Shown here piece after piece: positions 52,351 through 62,805 of a stretch of DNA of 64,000 nucleotides. Each line of letters begins with the position of its first letter. Position 1 is the first letter of the stretch. The notes under the pieces are model-generated. The model saw nothing but the letters and a program-made list of their open reading frames with translations. It did not search any database and was not told where the DNA came from. The DNA is from Candidatus Syntrophocurvum alkaliphilum (lineage in GTDB: Bacteria; Bacillota; Syntrophomonadia; Syntrophomonadales; Syntrophomonadaceae): assembly GCF_009734445.1 (NCBI RefSeq), contig NZ_CP046457.1, positions 2,102,001-2,166,000 of the forward strand, given 5' to 3'. The translations under genes were made by a program, and so were the position numbers.

Positions 52351-54822
52351 ATGAGGAAGTTGAAAAACGGTGTTTTTAAATATATAGCGATAATATTAAT
52401 AACTGGTTTAATCCACAGCAGTTTTGGTGTGGCATTTGTTGGTGCAGGGGAGAATAGTGAACCTGATGGGTATACATATGATGAAGGTATCGCAACTGTA
52501 GAAAACATAGAGGCTCTTGAATATGCCTTGCATGAAGATGATGTAGATGAAGTTATCCTAGACGAAGACTTCCCTATAGAAGAGGTTTTAGAAATAGATA
52601 TAATCAAAGCTGAACAAATAGAAAAAGAAGAATTAAATGAGGAAGAAAAGCTTTACTTTGCAATAGAGGTTGCAACTACTTATAAAGTAGATTTTGAAGG
52701 TGCCAGTAATGATTGGTATTTAGATGTGCTGATTGATCCCGGTGTAGAAGTACATGGGATGAAGTTAATTGAGCTTTATTTTAATGAGGGTGAAGATAAC
52801 CTCATAGATGCAAGGATGGGACTAGAGGACCCGATTTGGTTAAGTGACTTAAATGATAATATATTGGCTCTATTAAAAGGAGTAGCAAATGAAGAAAACA
52901 AAACTGAATCCTTTAAAGCAATTATAGAATTAGACGAAAGTGCTGAAAATGTACCAGTTATAACTAGTGATGATGAAATAAAAACTACATTATTTGTAGG
53001 ACAAAAAGATAATAATGAAAAACTAGATTTAGATAAAAGCTTTATACTAGGTAAAGCTCAAGCTACCTATGAGCTTTTTGAAGACTATGACTATACCAGA
53101 ATATCTGCTTATGCAGAAGACAACGTTGTTTCCATGCTAGGGCCTCAAAATAAAATAGTGGATGAGGATAATAATAGCTGGAAAATAAGGCTTACTAATT
53201 CAACTTTAAAAAAAGCTGAAGACGAGGATGAAGAAGAAAACGGTGAAAATAACTACTTGAAAAATTATGATATAAAAATTTACTACTATAATAATGATGA
53301 AGCAAAAATCGAAGGCTTACCTGAGGGGTTAGAATATGAAGTGGAAAGACTAAATGATGGGGAACTAGAAATAATAATCAATGGAACAGCTGATCCCTCT
53401 ATATCCGAGGACTTAGACCTTTACGTGATTGTTAAAAATACCGCTATAAAAGATGCTATTAGACCGGTTGATTCATATCCCATTGAAGTAATAATAGAAG
53501 TCGGATACCCAAGAATTACTGACAAAACACCATATGGTGAAGACAAATGGTTTAGTAGTGATGACTTATTTCCTGTAGAAATAGATGAACTAGGTGATGC
53601 AACTCGCTACTTCCTGAGACTAACCTTTGATGACCCCGATGAACAACTACAACTAAATAATAACTTTATAAACCGTATCGGTACATCAACAGTTTACTCA
53701 GAAGGTGGCTCTCAAGCTAATATGATAGATGCTGATATTATAAACCATATGCGCATCTTGCAAAATGAAGATGAAGAAGAGCTCGATGAGTTTGTAGAAA
53801 ACTATATATTTAATCGAGAAGACGATAAAACATATCTGTTTATACCAGTTAGACCACTTAGACCACAAACCACCTATGAAGCAACCATTCGAAGCAACAT
53901 AGTAGAATACGCTGACAGCAAAGGTAATGAAGAAACCAGATGGCCATTTACCATGATGGCTGTGCCTATGGTTACAGGTGTTTCTGTGGGCAGTGTAGGC
54001 GAGGACTATTCATCTGATTTTTATATAGAAATAAGAGGCGACTATTTCTATGAAGATACAGTACAAGTTTACTTCGGTGATACAAGGGCTGATAAAGTAA
54101 GAGTAAAAGATGATTTCCTAAAAGTATATCTTCCAACTGGTAGAGATAGGCTAGAACCAGGCACCTATGACATACTAGTAACTAACCACGATGATTACGA
54201 GCAAACCCTCTACGGTCAATTCAGTGTGGTAAAATCATCTGAACTACCCCCACCTAGAGATGGTGAAAGAGTAAAATACTCAGACCGCAATATGGAAGTA
54301 ATTGAAACAGTAAAAAGAAGTGAAGACACTATAGAACTATCTTCTAGGTACAGCAATAGAAACTATATCGAACTAGACCTAGATGACCTAATGGGACCAA
54401 ATGTAAGAAGCAGGAAAATAACCTATGAAGGATATAGGGGAGATAGAACAAGAGAACTAGAAACCCTATCCCAGTGGGCAGATGTTACCCTCCATGGAGT
54501 AACTTTAAGCACAACTGAAAGAAGAGATGACATAGAAATAAGACTGGGCCGAGCCCCAGCATCAGTAACCCAAAACTTAAGAAGCCACCTAAGAAACCAA
54601 GATTTAAAATCCGACTTCATAGAAGTAGGTGGAGAAAACTTCAGAACAGACAGAATAGACCTAAGAATCCCCTACCAAAACAGTGACGGAGAAAAAATAA
54701 AAGTCCTAAGATACGACGAAATGCTAAGAAGCTGGTACGAAGTACCATTTACCATAAACAGACTAGACCAAAACGTAACAATACAAAACACTAAGCCTGG
54801 AATATTTGTAGTTGTGGAATAG
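52351..54822 (+). CDS. exported surface protein with IPT-like domain (823 aa)
   Basis: A secreted, strongly acidic protein of 823 residues that I do not recognise as a whole. A signal peptide covers residues 1-30 (basic start MRKLKNG, then a hydrophobic run, cleavage near FVGAGE). Residues about 25-115 are very acidic. An IPT/TIG-like domain lies near 540-640 (P-M-V-T-G-V-S-V-G, I-E-I-R-G-D-Y-F, V-Y-F-G-D-T-R-A). The last ~170 residues form a beta-rich module ending L-R-Y-D-E-M-L-R-S-W-Y-E-V and P-G-I-F-V-V-V-E. The end of the gene uses more C-ending codons than its start. ATG 52351 follows GGGAG; the next gene starts 13 bp after its stop. Confidence 0.8.
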   Translation: MRKLKNGVFKYIAIILITGLIHSSFGVAFVGAGENSEPDGYTYDEGIATVENIEALEYALHEDDVDEVILDEDFPIEEVLEIDIIKAEQIEKEELNEEEKLYFAIEVATTYKVDFEGASNDWYLDVLIDPGVEVHGMKLIELYFNEGEDNLIDARMGLEDPIWLSDLNDNILALLKGVANEENKTESFKAIIELDESAENVPVITSDDEIKTTLFVGQKDNNEKLDLDKSFILGKAQATYELFEDYDYTRISAYAEDNVVSMLGPQNKIVDEDNNSWKIRLTNSTLKKAEDEDEEENGENNYLKNYDIKIYYYNNDEAKIEGLPEGLEYEVERLNDGELEIIINGTADPSISEDLDLYVIVKNTAIKDAIRPVDSYPIEVIIEVGYPRITDKTPYGEDKWFSSDDLFPVEIDELGDATRYFLRLTFDDPDEQLQLNNNFINRIGTSTVYSEGGSQANMIDADIINHMRILQNEDEEELDEFVENYIFNREDDKTYLFIPVRPLRPQTTYEATIRSNIVEYADSKGNEETRWPFTMMAVPMVTGVSVGSVGEDYSSDFYIEIRGDYFYEDTVQVYFGDTRADKVRVKDDFLKVYLPTGRDRLEPGTYDILVTNHDDYEQTLYGQFSVVKSSELPPPRDGERVKYSDRNMEVIETVKRSEDTIELSSRYSNRNYIELDLDDLMGPNVRSRKITYEGYRGDRTRELETLSQWADVTLHGVTLSTTERRDDIEIRLGRAPASVTQNLRSHLRNQDLKSDFIEVGGENFRTDRIDLRIPYQNSDGEKIKVLRYDEMLRSWYEVPFTINRLDQNVTIQNTKPGIFVVVE

Positions 54823-54835
54823 GGGGGAGAGTTGG

Positions 54836-57800
54836 ATGAGGAGAAGGAGATATTACAAATTTCTATCAATAATGACATTAATGGTATTTTCTTTAACAAT
54901 TATGCCATTAAATATTGTGAATGCAGATGAACAAACTACTCCTGAAGTAACTAAAATTGAAATCAGAGAAAACTATGATAATTCTGTACCTCCTGAGTCA
55001 ATAGATGCTGTACTTACTATAACAGGTTCTAATCTACAAAATGTTGATGTTATTATACAAGATCAAAGTGGCTTAGATAATGCGTTAGGCAGAGATATTG
55101 GAACACGGAGAACTAATACTGAGAATAGACTTCAGTTTTGGTTAGATGGAAATGATTTAGATGAAGCAGACCTTTCAAAAGGATTTATCATAAATGGAGA
55201 AACTATTAAATTTGAGGAAATCCCAGGTCGTATTACAGGGGTTGATAATAGAATTATTAAATATGAAGAAGATGAAGCACGAGTGGTTCTTAAGGGGAGT
55301 GGTTTAGATAGAGGAGATATTAGAATAAGAGACATGAGTGACTTTGAAGTAGAAGAAGGTAGAAAAGATGAAAAAGCTAGCATAAAAATAAGTGAAGATA
55401 AATTTGGCTTTAGTGATATTATTTTATCAGTAGAATCAGATGGTGAGGAAGAACCTTCACTAGTATATGAACGTAGATATGCTAATCAATTTCGCCTAAT
55501 ACAAGATTGGCAGGTAGATGATCTTATTATGACTCCAAGTAGTGGAGTAAGGGACAGAACAATTGTTACATTTACGGGCGAAGGTCTTGAGAGAAGTAGT
55601 GTGTTTTTTCTTCGTGATATCGAAGGTAGATATGAATTAGAACACATGGCAACACCTCATGACTGGAATGATGAAAGAAAAAGATTACAAGTGGTTGTTC
55701 CGGATTTAAGCTCAGGACAATATAATGTGGTTTTAACCAATTATATGAAAGATGTAGACCCAAATGAAGATTTAAGAGACAGAATAACAAGGCAGCTAGA
55801 AGTTCAGCAACCTTTTGTTGTTATTGAGGCTGAGGATGCAGCTGAAATAATAAACATTAGTCCGGATAATGGACCTAATGAAATACAAAATAGAATTACT
55901 ATAGAAGGTAGAAACTTTGAGGAATATCATAACATAGACAGTTTAACAATTGAGAAAGATTTATATTTAGATGAAGAATGCCCTGTAGGAAGAGGGGATA
56001 AGTTTGATCGTGAGAACATAAAGGTTACTGATGATGAAGAATTATTAAAAATAAATTATGGTGAAGGTTCTTATAGAATATCAGAAGAAGATACAATTAA
56101 GGGAGAAGTTTATAGAGAAATAACAGCATATGTTGGTCCAAAAGCTATGTTTATAGATAAAGATAACTTATTCTTTTCAAGTAATCGTGATGTTTTAAAC
56201 TTAACATTACCAACAGTTTCATCTGATTACATAGGATACCAAGATGTAAGATTACATATAGAAACAATAATTGTTGATAAAGATAATGATAGAGAAGTTA
56301 GCTTTACTGAAGAAGTTGTTGTAGAGGATGGATTTTACTTTACTGAAAGTTCAATAATTCCAACAATAAATGAGGTAGTTCCAGATAGGATACAAGTAGT
56401 TAGTGAAATTGTTGATGGTTATGAAACAAAAAATGATATAGTACTAGCTATCGAAGGCGAAGATTTTATGGTTACTCGATATAGGGATGATGATGCAGAA
56501 AAAGTTTTATATCCCGAAGTAAAACTAGGTGATTCAATAACTATTAAACGCGAAAATAATGTTGTAATGGTTAATGATGAGATAATTGAAGAAGCAAACT
56601 TAGAAGTATTTAATGGAGATTTTTTAGTTAATGGTCACCCAGGTAACGAAATGGGAGATAGAATTTTCATTACTTTACCCGAGGGAATAAGTATTAAGCC
56701 TGAAGAAGTTGATGAAGATGTTGATATAGAAGTTTCTAATTATAAAAGAAGGTCGAATCAATTAGCTTCTAATGGTACTGGCTATAATTTTCTTAGATTT
56801 TATCAGTTAGAAAATGATTGGGATCCTACTATTGACCTTGTAGATCCAAACGTTGTTTCTGCAAGTGAAGGTAGAGAAGGAATACGTATAGAAGGTTCTA
56901 GGTTTTGGGATGATGTAGCAGTATTCATAGGGGGAGAGCTAATAGAAGCGGAGCGAGTAAATGAAAGTTTAATAACTTTTGATGCTCCTCCTAGTAGGGT
57001 GGGAGAAACAGTATTGACTGTACACAATCTTCATCCAGAAGAGGGAGGACAAGTTTCCTATCCATTTTACTATATAGCGACTAAGGATAACCCTGTGATT
57101 ACATCTATTGCTCCAGATGAAGGGACGATAGGCTCTAAAATTGTTATTAGTGGAGAAAACTTTTTTGCACCTGATCCAAGTGTTTCCAACCTAGAAGATA
57201 TGCTAAACATAAATCGCATAATTGGATCCAAGGTATTGTTTAATAACAAGGATGTTAATGAATATAATGACGGCTATCAATTAGAAAGTTATTCAAACAG
57301 TGAAGATGCAATTATTAGCATAGATGAAAGTGGAAACATTAATTTATCTGATTACTATCCAAGTGTTTTTTTAAGAGAGGATAATGAAGATGAAAGCAAT
57401 ATTTACAAAATAGTTCCACATGATGAAATATCAGTTAGAGTTACTAATTATACTAGTGATTATATTATTAGAGCTTATGAAAATGAAGACGGTTATGAGT
57501 TAAGGACAGAACAAGAAGACTATTTTGTTGAGGTATCAGAAGAAGGTATTAAAATTAAAGACAATGATGATGATTTTGAATTATTTTTTAATATGGTAAC
57601 ACCATATAAGGCTGAAGGAAGCGAAATAATTGGTCATAGAGCTAAAGTATTCGATAATGATAACAAATTACTAGTTACTATTCCTGACTTAGGCACACCA
57701 GGATTATATGATGTTACGGTTAGAAATCCGGATATGCTTGAGGATACATGGGAAGATGGTTTCAGGTTTAATAAAGGAATGACTGCGGTGCCTAGAATAG

Positions 57801-60800
57801 AAAAAGTAGCACCCAAAGAAGGTTCAGTTGCAGGTGGTTATACGGTAGTAATTCATGGTGAAAATTTTGAAGATGGTGGTTCCCCTGATACTACTACAAA
57901 AGTTTGGATTGATTCTCAACCAGCAGAAGTTATTAATGTGAATACATCCAGAACTGAAATAGAAGTAACAGTTCCTGAATATAGTGGAAATCTAAAAGAT
58001 GAGCTAGAAGAACAAGGTATAGCTATTCCTAAAAAAGATGTTCCTGTAGCTGTATCTAACCCAAGCACAGGAGCGAGTGATTTAGTAGAAGATGCTTTTA
58101 GCTATGTTATACCTAGTAGTGAACCTAATATAGAAAGATTAAATAAATATGAAGGTAATGCTGCTGGTGGAGAATATATTCAAATTACGGGGACTGATTT
58201 TCGTTACCATGAACCCTTTTATACTCAAAACATACCAACAGATGGATCTGTTCCAGGTAGAGATTATATTGATATAAACCATAATAATACATGGGATGAT
58301 TATTCAGGTAAAACAATAGAAGAATTAAAAGAAGATGAAACTATTAACTTTGAAGAAGAAGTCTTACCAGTATTGCCTAAAGTGTATTTTGGAACTCAGC
58401 AAGCTGAAATAGTTGACTTTGGGGAAAACTTTTTAGGTGTAAAGACGCCTTTAGCAACTCCAGGTGATGTAGATGTGTATGTTGTAAATAATGATAGTGG
58501 TATATCGAATAAAGTCAGGTTTACTTATGATTCTTTAGACCCACAAATAAATGAAATAATACCTAATGTGGGAAATCGTATTGGAAAGCAAAATGTAGAT
58601 ATACATGGACAAGAGTTTGCTGAAAGCGAATTTAACAAATTAACTCCAGATGGTGAAAAAACAGAGCAACGTATGCCCTTGGTTAAATTTGGAGATATAA
58701 CTAATCGCTATGACGAAGATAGTGGAATTATAGTCGGTGGTCAAGTATCAAACCTTGTATTAGAAGGTAATTTAACCTTAAATTATAACAGTAACAGAGA
58801 TGAACTAAGAGTTTCTCTAGAGCATGGTCAAGGTGAATATTATAATGAGTTTTTATATGATGATACCAAAGTTTTTATTAATTTGAGTTTACTAGAAGAC
58901 TCTGCTGGTCAAAATTGGCCTGGAAATGAAATGATAAGTGTTGAAATAGATAGAGGGGCTACTAACCGATTGATAGTAGAAAGAGGATTTTCTCCACAGG
59001 CTAATTTTGAAAATTCTTCCCAACTAACGGTATCTACGTCCTCTTACTACACCGTCGGCACAGTCCCAGTAACGGTAGTAAACCCTGATGGTGGAGAGGC
59101 AACTGATGAATTTACTTATATGCACCCAGATAGTAATCCGGAAATAATTAATATAACTAGGGATAGTAGAGAGCCTATTAGAACTGAGCATGAAGATGAA
59201 GATATTATGTTACTAAATATGAACTATGAAGGTAGTAGTGTAGTATCGATTTTTGGACAAGATTTTAGAGAAAATGCGATTATTCAGGTTGGTGACTTAT
59301 TTACAATAGAGCCGGATGATATAAGTTATAGGTTGCCTGAACAATTAACATTTACAATGCCTGATGTACCCGAAGCCAGGGTAGGTGAATTGTTTAGGGT
59401 TATTGTACAAAATGATGATGGGGGTATCGCTAGTTCTGATGAAACCCAACCTCCAATATATTTACAGTTTACCAAGGGGGAAACTAATCCAGAGATTACG
59501 TCAGTGACTCCCCAGTTAGGGCCTGCTTCTGGTGGTACAGTAATAAAAATAGAAGGTGAAGATTTTAGAGGTAGTATGGAAGGGTATGAAGGAGAGGGGC
59601 CTAGAGTTTACTTTGATGAACAGCCTGCTAATCAGGTAAATGTTATTGATTATAAAAATATTGAGGTAGTATCACCTTTAAATAGTCCGGGTACACGTAC
59701 TATACGGGTAGAAAATCCAGATGGTGAGATTTCTTCAGAGAGTGAGTTTGAATATATTAGTAGCCCAAGAATTAATGCAGTAGTTGATCCTAGAGATCCA
59801 ACGGAAACTACCAGAATAAGAAACATTTCCATTGAAGGTGGAGATGAGATTAAGCTTAAAGGAACGGGCTTTATGGAAGGTGCACGAGTGATATTTGCTC
59901 CTGAAACATCATTAGCAGAAGGAAATCCGGGTGGTAATGTAATATACCGAGTTACACAAGAAGAAGATGAGTTTGATGGTAGAACTTTCAGTAGTAATGT
60001 TATTGATTATCATCAGTTAGACGAAGGTGAAGAAGGAACAAATGTTACATTTATAGATGAGGAAACTTTAACAGTTGAAGTTCCTCCCGGACGTTTAGAC
60101 ACCTCAGGTATTATTGTTATTAATCCTGATGATGGGGCAAGTGAAACATATGAGGATATTACTTATGATTTGCCGGAAATGGAAATACCTCAAGATGTAA
60201 CTGCGGAAATTGTTCACGATAGTTATAATAACACCGATAGGTTTATTCGCATAAATTGGACAAAGGTAGATGAAGCTGCTGAGTATGAAATCTACGTAAT
60301 AGTAGATGATGATGGTCAGCAGAGATATATAGGTACTACAGAATTAAGTAGTTATTTGTATGAAGACTTAAAACCTCGAACTGAATATCAGTTTGTGGTT
60401 AAAGCTATAGGTGATCATGGTTCATCTAAGGCATCTATGGAAAGCAACATAGTTGAAACGGGTAGAAATGTTGGACCTCCTGATGAAGATGGAGATATAA
60501 CCGAACATACAGAAATGCAGAGGGTCGGAAATACTGCTAATGTAACTATTGGTACTAGGGATTATGATAGAGCTGAAACCGTAATTGACCTTACTCGTGG
60601 TGACTTAGCTGGAGCTAGTGAGGTAGTTGTTAGTATGCCAGCTAGAGTAGCATCTGACAGAAGGGCAGAAGATATTAAGATAATAGGAAATGACTTTAGT
60701 ATGAGTTTTAATCCGGTAGCGTTTAGGGTTGCAAGAGTTGATGAAAATCGAAATAGAGATGATGCTGGGGTAAGATTTACAGTTGCTCCGTTTAATGGTA

Positions 60801-61087
60801 ATGCAAATATTCCTGGAGGAAATGATTTATCAACTGTTTATGATTTAGGAGCAGATTTTTATCTGGGACAAAATTCTTCTAGTATAGATTATTTAGCAAG
60901 GCCTATTAACTTTGTGGTTGACTATGACCAAGATAAGGCAAGTATGCGCAGGCTTCAAAATGTAGGAATGCATAGGCTAGAATCTGATGGTTGGGAGCCT
61001 ATTGATTGGCAGTCTTATTTAGGAAATAGTGTTGCTGAATCACTTAATAGATTAGGTAGTTATACTGTTATAGGAAGCAGGAGGTAG
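54836..61087 (+). CDS. giant multi-IPT/TIG surface protein (2083 aa)
   Basis: A 2083-residue exported protein, the largest in the window. After a signal peptide (M-R-R-R-R start, cleavage near I-V-N-A-D) come about eleven immunoglobulin-like IPT/TIG modules, each opening with a P-x-I-x-x-I/V-x-P-x-x-G pattern and a G-x-x-F, for example near residues 345, 490, 665, 745, 985, 1090, 1230, 1425 and 1545. A fibronectin III domain follows (about 1780-1880, I-N-W-T-K-V-D, Y-Q-F-V-V-K-A). The C-terminal ~190 residues resemble the end module of the preceding protein (V-G-M-H-R-L-E-S-D-G-W-E-P, S-Y-T-V-I-G). No SLH domain. ATG 54836 after GGGGGGAG. Confidence 0.85.
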   Translation: MRRRRYYKFLSIMTLMVFSLTIMPLNIVNADEQTTPEVTKIEIRENYDNSVPPESIDAVLTITGSNLQNVDVIIQDQSGLDNALGRDIGTRRTNTENRLQFWLDGNDLDEADLSKGFIINGETIKFEEIPGRITGVDNRIIKYEEDEARVVLKGSGLDRGDIRIRDMSDFEVEEGRKDEKASIKISEDKFGFSDIILSVESDGEEEPSLVYERRYANQFRLIQDWQVDDLIMTPSSGVRDRTIVTFTGEGLERSSVFFLRDIEGRYELEHMATPHDWNDERKRLQVVVPDLSSGQYNVVLTNYMKDVDPNEDLRDRITRQLEVQQPFVVIEAEDAAEIINISPDNGPNEIQNRITIEGRNFEEYHNIDSLTIEKDLYLDEECPVGRGDKFDRENIKVTDDEELLKINYGEGSYRISEEDTIKGEVYREITAYVGPKAMFIDKDNLFFSSNRDVLNLTLPTVSSDYIGYQDVRLHIETIIVDKDNDREVSFTEEVVVEDGFYFTESSIIPTINEVVPDRIQVVSEIVDGYETKNDIVLAIEGEDFMVTRYRDDDAEKVLYPEVKLGDSITIKRENNVVMVNDEIIEEANLEVFNGDFLVNGHPGNEMGDRIFITLPEGISIKPEEVDEDVDIEVSNYKRRSNQLASNGTGYNFLRFYQLENDWDPTIDLVDPNVVSASEGREGIRIEGSRFWDDVAVFIGGELIEAERVNESLITFDAPPSRVGETVLTVHNLHPEEGGQVSYPFYYIATKDNPVITSIAPDEGTIGSKIVISGENFFAPDPSVSNLEDMLNINRIIGSKVLFNNKDVNEYNDGYQLESYSNSEDAIISIDESGNINLSDYYPSVFLREDNEDESNIYKIVPHDEISVRVTNYTSDYIIRAYENEDGYELRTEQEDYFVEVSEEGIKIKDNDDDFELFFNMVTPYKAEGSEIIGHRAKVFDNDNKLLVTIPDLGTPGLYDVTVRNPDMLEDTWEDGFRFNKGMTAVPRIEKVAPKEGSVAGGYTVVIHGENFEDGGSPDTTTKVWIDSQPAEVINVNTSRTEIEVTVPEYSGNLKDELEEQGIAIPKKDVPVAVSNPSTGASDLVEDAFSYVIPSSEPNIERLNKYEGNAAGGEYIQITGTDFRYHEPFYTQNIPTDGSVPGRDYIDINHNNTWDDYSGKTIEELKEDETINFEEEVLPVLPKVYFGTQQAEIVDFGENFLGVKTPLATPGDVDVYVVNNDSGISNKVRFTYDSLDPQINEIIPNVGNRIGKQNVDIHGQEFAESEFNKLTPDGEKTEQRMPLVKFGDITNRYDEDSGIIVGGQVSNLVLEGNLTLNYNSNRDELRVSLEHGQGEYYNEFLYDDTKVFINLSLLEDSAGQNWPGNEMISVEIDRGATNRLIVERGFSPQANFENSSQLTVSTSSYYTVGTVPVTVVNPDGGEATDEFTYMHPDSNPEIINITRDSREPIRTEHEDEDIMLLNMNYEGSSVVSIFGQDFRENAIIQVGDLFTIEPDDISYRLPEQLTFTMPDVPEARVGELFRVIVQNDDGGIASSDETQPPIYLQFTKGETNPEITSVTPQLGPASGGTVIKIEGEDFRGSMEGYEGEGPRVYFDEQPANQVNVIDYKNIEVVSPLNSPGTRTIRVENPDGEISSESEFEYISSPRINAVVDPRDPTETTRIRNISIEGGDEIKLKGTGFMEGARVIFAPETSLAEGNPGGNVIYRVTQEEDEFDGRTFSSNVIDYHQLDEGEEGTNVTFIDEETLTVEVPPGRLDTSGIIVINPDDGASETYEDITYDLPEMEIPQDVTAEIVHDSYNNTDRFIRINWTKVDEAAEYEIYVIVDDDGQQRYIGTTELSSYLYEDLKPRTEYQFVVKAIGDHGSSKASMESNIVETGRNVGPPDEDGDITEHTEMQRVGNTANVTIGTRDYDRAETVIDLTRGDLAGASEVVVSMPARVASDRRAEDIKIIGNDFSMSFNPVAFRVARVDENRNRDDAGVRFTVAPFNGNANIPGGNDLSTVYDLGADFYLGQNSSSIDYLARPINFVVDYDQDKASMRRLQNVGMHRLESDGWEPIDWQSYLGNSVAESLNRLGSYTVIGSRR

Positions 61088-61091
61088 GAGT

Positions 61092-62783
61092 ATGTTGAAA
61101 AAAATTATGGCATTAACTATTGCATTATTATTGGTATTTCCTTCAATGACGTTAGCGATTGCAAACAATTTTAATAATCAAGGTTATGTAGAAGGGTATT
61201 TTTTAAACAGTGAAACCGATGTAACTGACGAAGGTGAGATGTATTACACAGTAGATATTGAATCATATGAAGGAGAGGTTTATACAATTGATGTTATGCC
61301 TAATGCTAATTATACAATAGATACTATTCCTGCTGTAATGAGTGATTTTAAACCAGGTTTAGAGGTTTATGCTTCTTTAAGGGGGAGGCAAATCCATAGC
61401 TTAGAAGGATATTCGACTGCAAATTTAGGCTACATTGCACCAGGCAGTAAAGTGCGAAATGGTGTAGTAACTGATATTGACCGTGACCAAATAAAAATAC
61501 GTATGGCCAATGGTGAAGAAAAGACCTATTACTTATCACCTGCAACTATAGCACAAAGGCAAGGACAATCAGTTAATATTGACACTTTGTATAGAGGGGA
61601 TAGGGTTAGACTTTATTTTGACACCGATGACTCGGAAATTATCAGTAGGATAAATATAGAAGGTGATTCAGTATTAATACAAGATATGTATAAGGGAACA
61701 TTAAATGTGGCTAATGCTATTCAAGATGAAGTAGTGTTAGAAGATGTAGAAGTATTTAGAAATGGCAGGTGGCAAGACCACAGGTCAACTATGCGAGTGC
61801 CTTATAACGGTAATAACCCAATTTATATTGGAGGGGAACAAATACCACAGCACAATCTACAGTATTATAGAGGCAAAACCGTATATATGGTTACAAACAG
61901 TGTTTTTGGAAGAGAGTCTATTGAAAGAATGATAGTACAGAATCAATATGAATCAACCTTTTCTGACAAGATTAAGGATATAAATTGGTATACCCAAGCC
62001 TTTGAATTAAACAGTAATAGAAACTTTACTTTTAATGATGGAAGTATTGTTATAAGAAATGGCCGCTTGCAAGATACCTATGCTCTGAATGCTAATTCTG
62101 ATGTATTAGTAGTAGCAGATGGTCGAGGTTTAGATAGAATGGCAGGTATTGTGTACGTTTACAATGAAGATATTAATAATTCAAATATCGGTCAACGCTA
62201 TCTATACTCAGGTAGACTAGATCAAATAATAGAGGATAGAGTTTGGTTAGAAGATTACTTTATTTTAAATCAAAACGAGTGGGAATCCTTCTCTGATACT
62301 AAAGAGCTATTTTATGATAATGATACTAGTATCTACGATTTAGAAGATGGAAGGTTTATTACTCCGAAGGAATTTGTAAGTGGAGACTATTCAATGTCTT
62401 CCACGAAAGACCATCATGAAGATTGTGATAGAGGTGAACTAAAAGACTGGTACGGCTATGTATATACTGATGGTGATCGCATAGCTGCTATAAGTGTACA
62501 AAAGGATATGGATTCATTATTAAGACAGAGGGTAACAAATGGAATAGTATCTAGCATCGAAGATGACCCAACAGTGGGTTGGAATATAGTTCTTAGAAAC
62601 AGTAATGATTGGAGTAATTACAGATCGCAGTGGATGCCTAAAAACTCTGATTTAAGAATAAATATTGATTCAGCAGCAATTATTAAAAATGGTAGTTTAA
62701 TAAAGCCACAAGAGATTAATTCATCAGACCGCTTATATGTAGTAAGGGATGATTTTAGGGCTAAAGTTGTTATTGTTAAGTAG
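61092..62783 (+). CDS. exported beta-repeat surface protein (563 aa)
   Basis: A 563-residue exported protein with a signal peptide (MLKKIMALTIALLLVFPS...LAIA). The mature part is a string of about six beta-rich units of 70-90 residues, each starting G-x-V/L-x-x-I and later V-x-V-x-x-R or V-x-L-Y. These resemble the repeats of the SLH protein at 33375, though without SLH domains. ATG is preceded by AGGAGG just after the giant protein's stop (4 bp apart), so it is part of the same operon. It has two adjacent His and several Asp in the H-H-E-D-C-D region near 440. Function unknown; structural role inferred. Confidence 0.8.
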   Translation: MLKKIMALTIALLLVFPSMTLAIANNFNNQGYVEGYFLNSETDVTDEGEMYYTVDIESYEGEVYTIDVMPNANYTIDTIPAVMSDFKPGLEVYASLRGRQIHSLEGYSTANLGYIAPGSKVRNGVVTDIDRDQIKIRMANGEEKTYYLSPATIAQRQGQSVNIDTLYRGDRVRLYFDTDDSEIISRINIEGDSVLIQDMYKGTLNVANAIQDEVVLEDVEVFRNGRWQDHRSTMRVPYNGNNPIYIGGEQIPQHNLQYYRGKTVYMVTNSVFGRESIERMIVQNQYESTFSDKIKDINWYTQAFELNSNRNFTFNDGSIVIRNGRLQDTYALNANSDVLVVADGRGLDRMAGIVYVYNEDINNSNIGQRYLYSGRLDQIIEDRVWLEDYFILNQNEWESFSDTKELFYDNDTSIYDLEDGRFITPKEFVSGDYSMSSTKDHHEDCDRGELKDWYGYVYTDGDRIAAISVQKDMDSLLRQRVTNGIVSSIEDDPTVGWNIVLRNSNDWSNYRSQWMPKNSDLRINIDSAAIIKNGSLIKPQEINSSDRLYVVRDDFRAKVVIVK

Positions 62784-62805
62784 AGTTGTTGAAAGGGAGA
62801 GTGCA

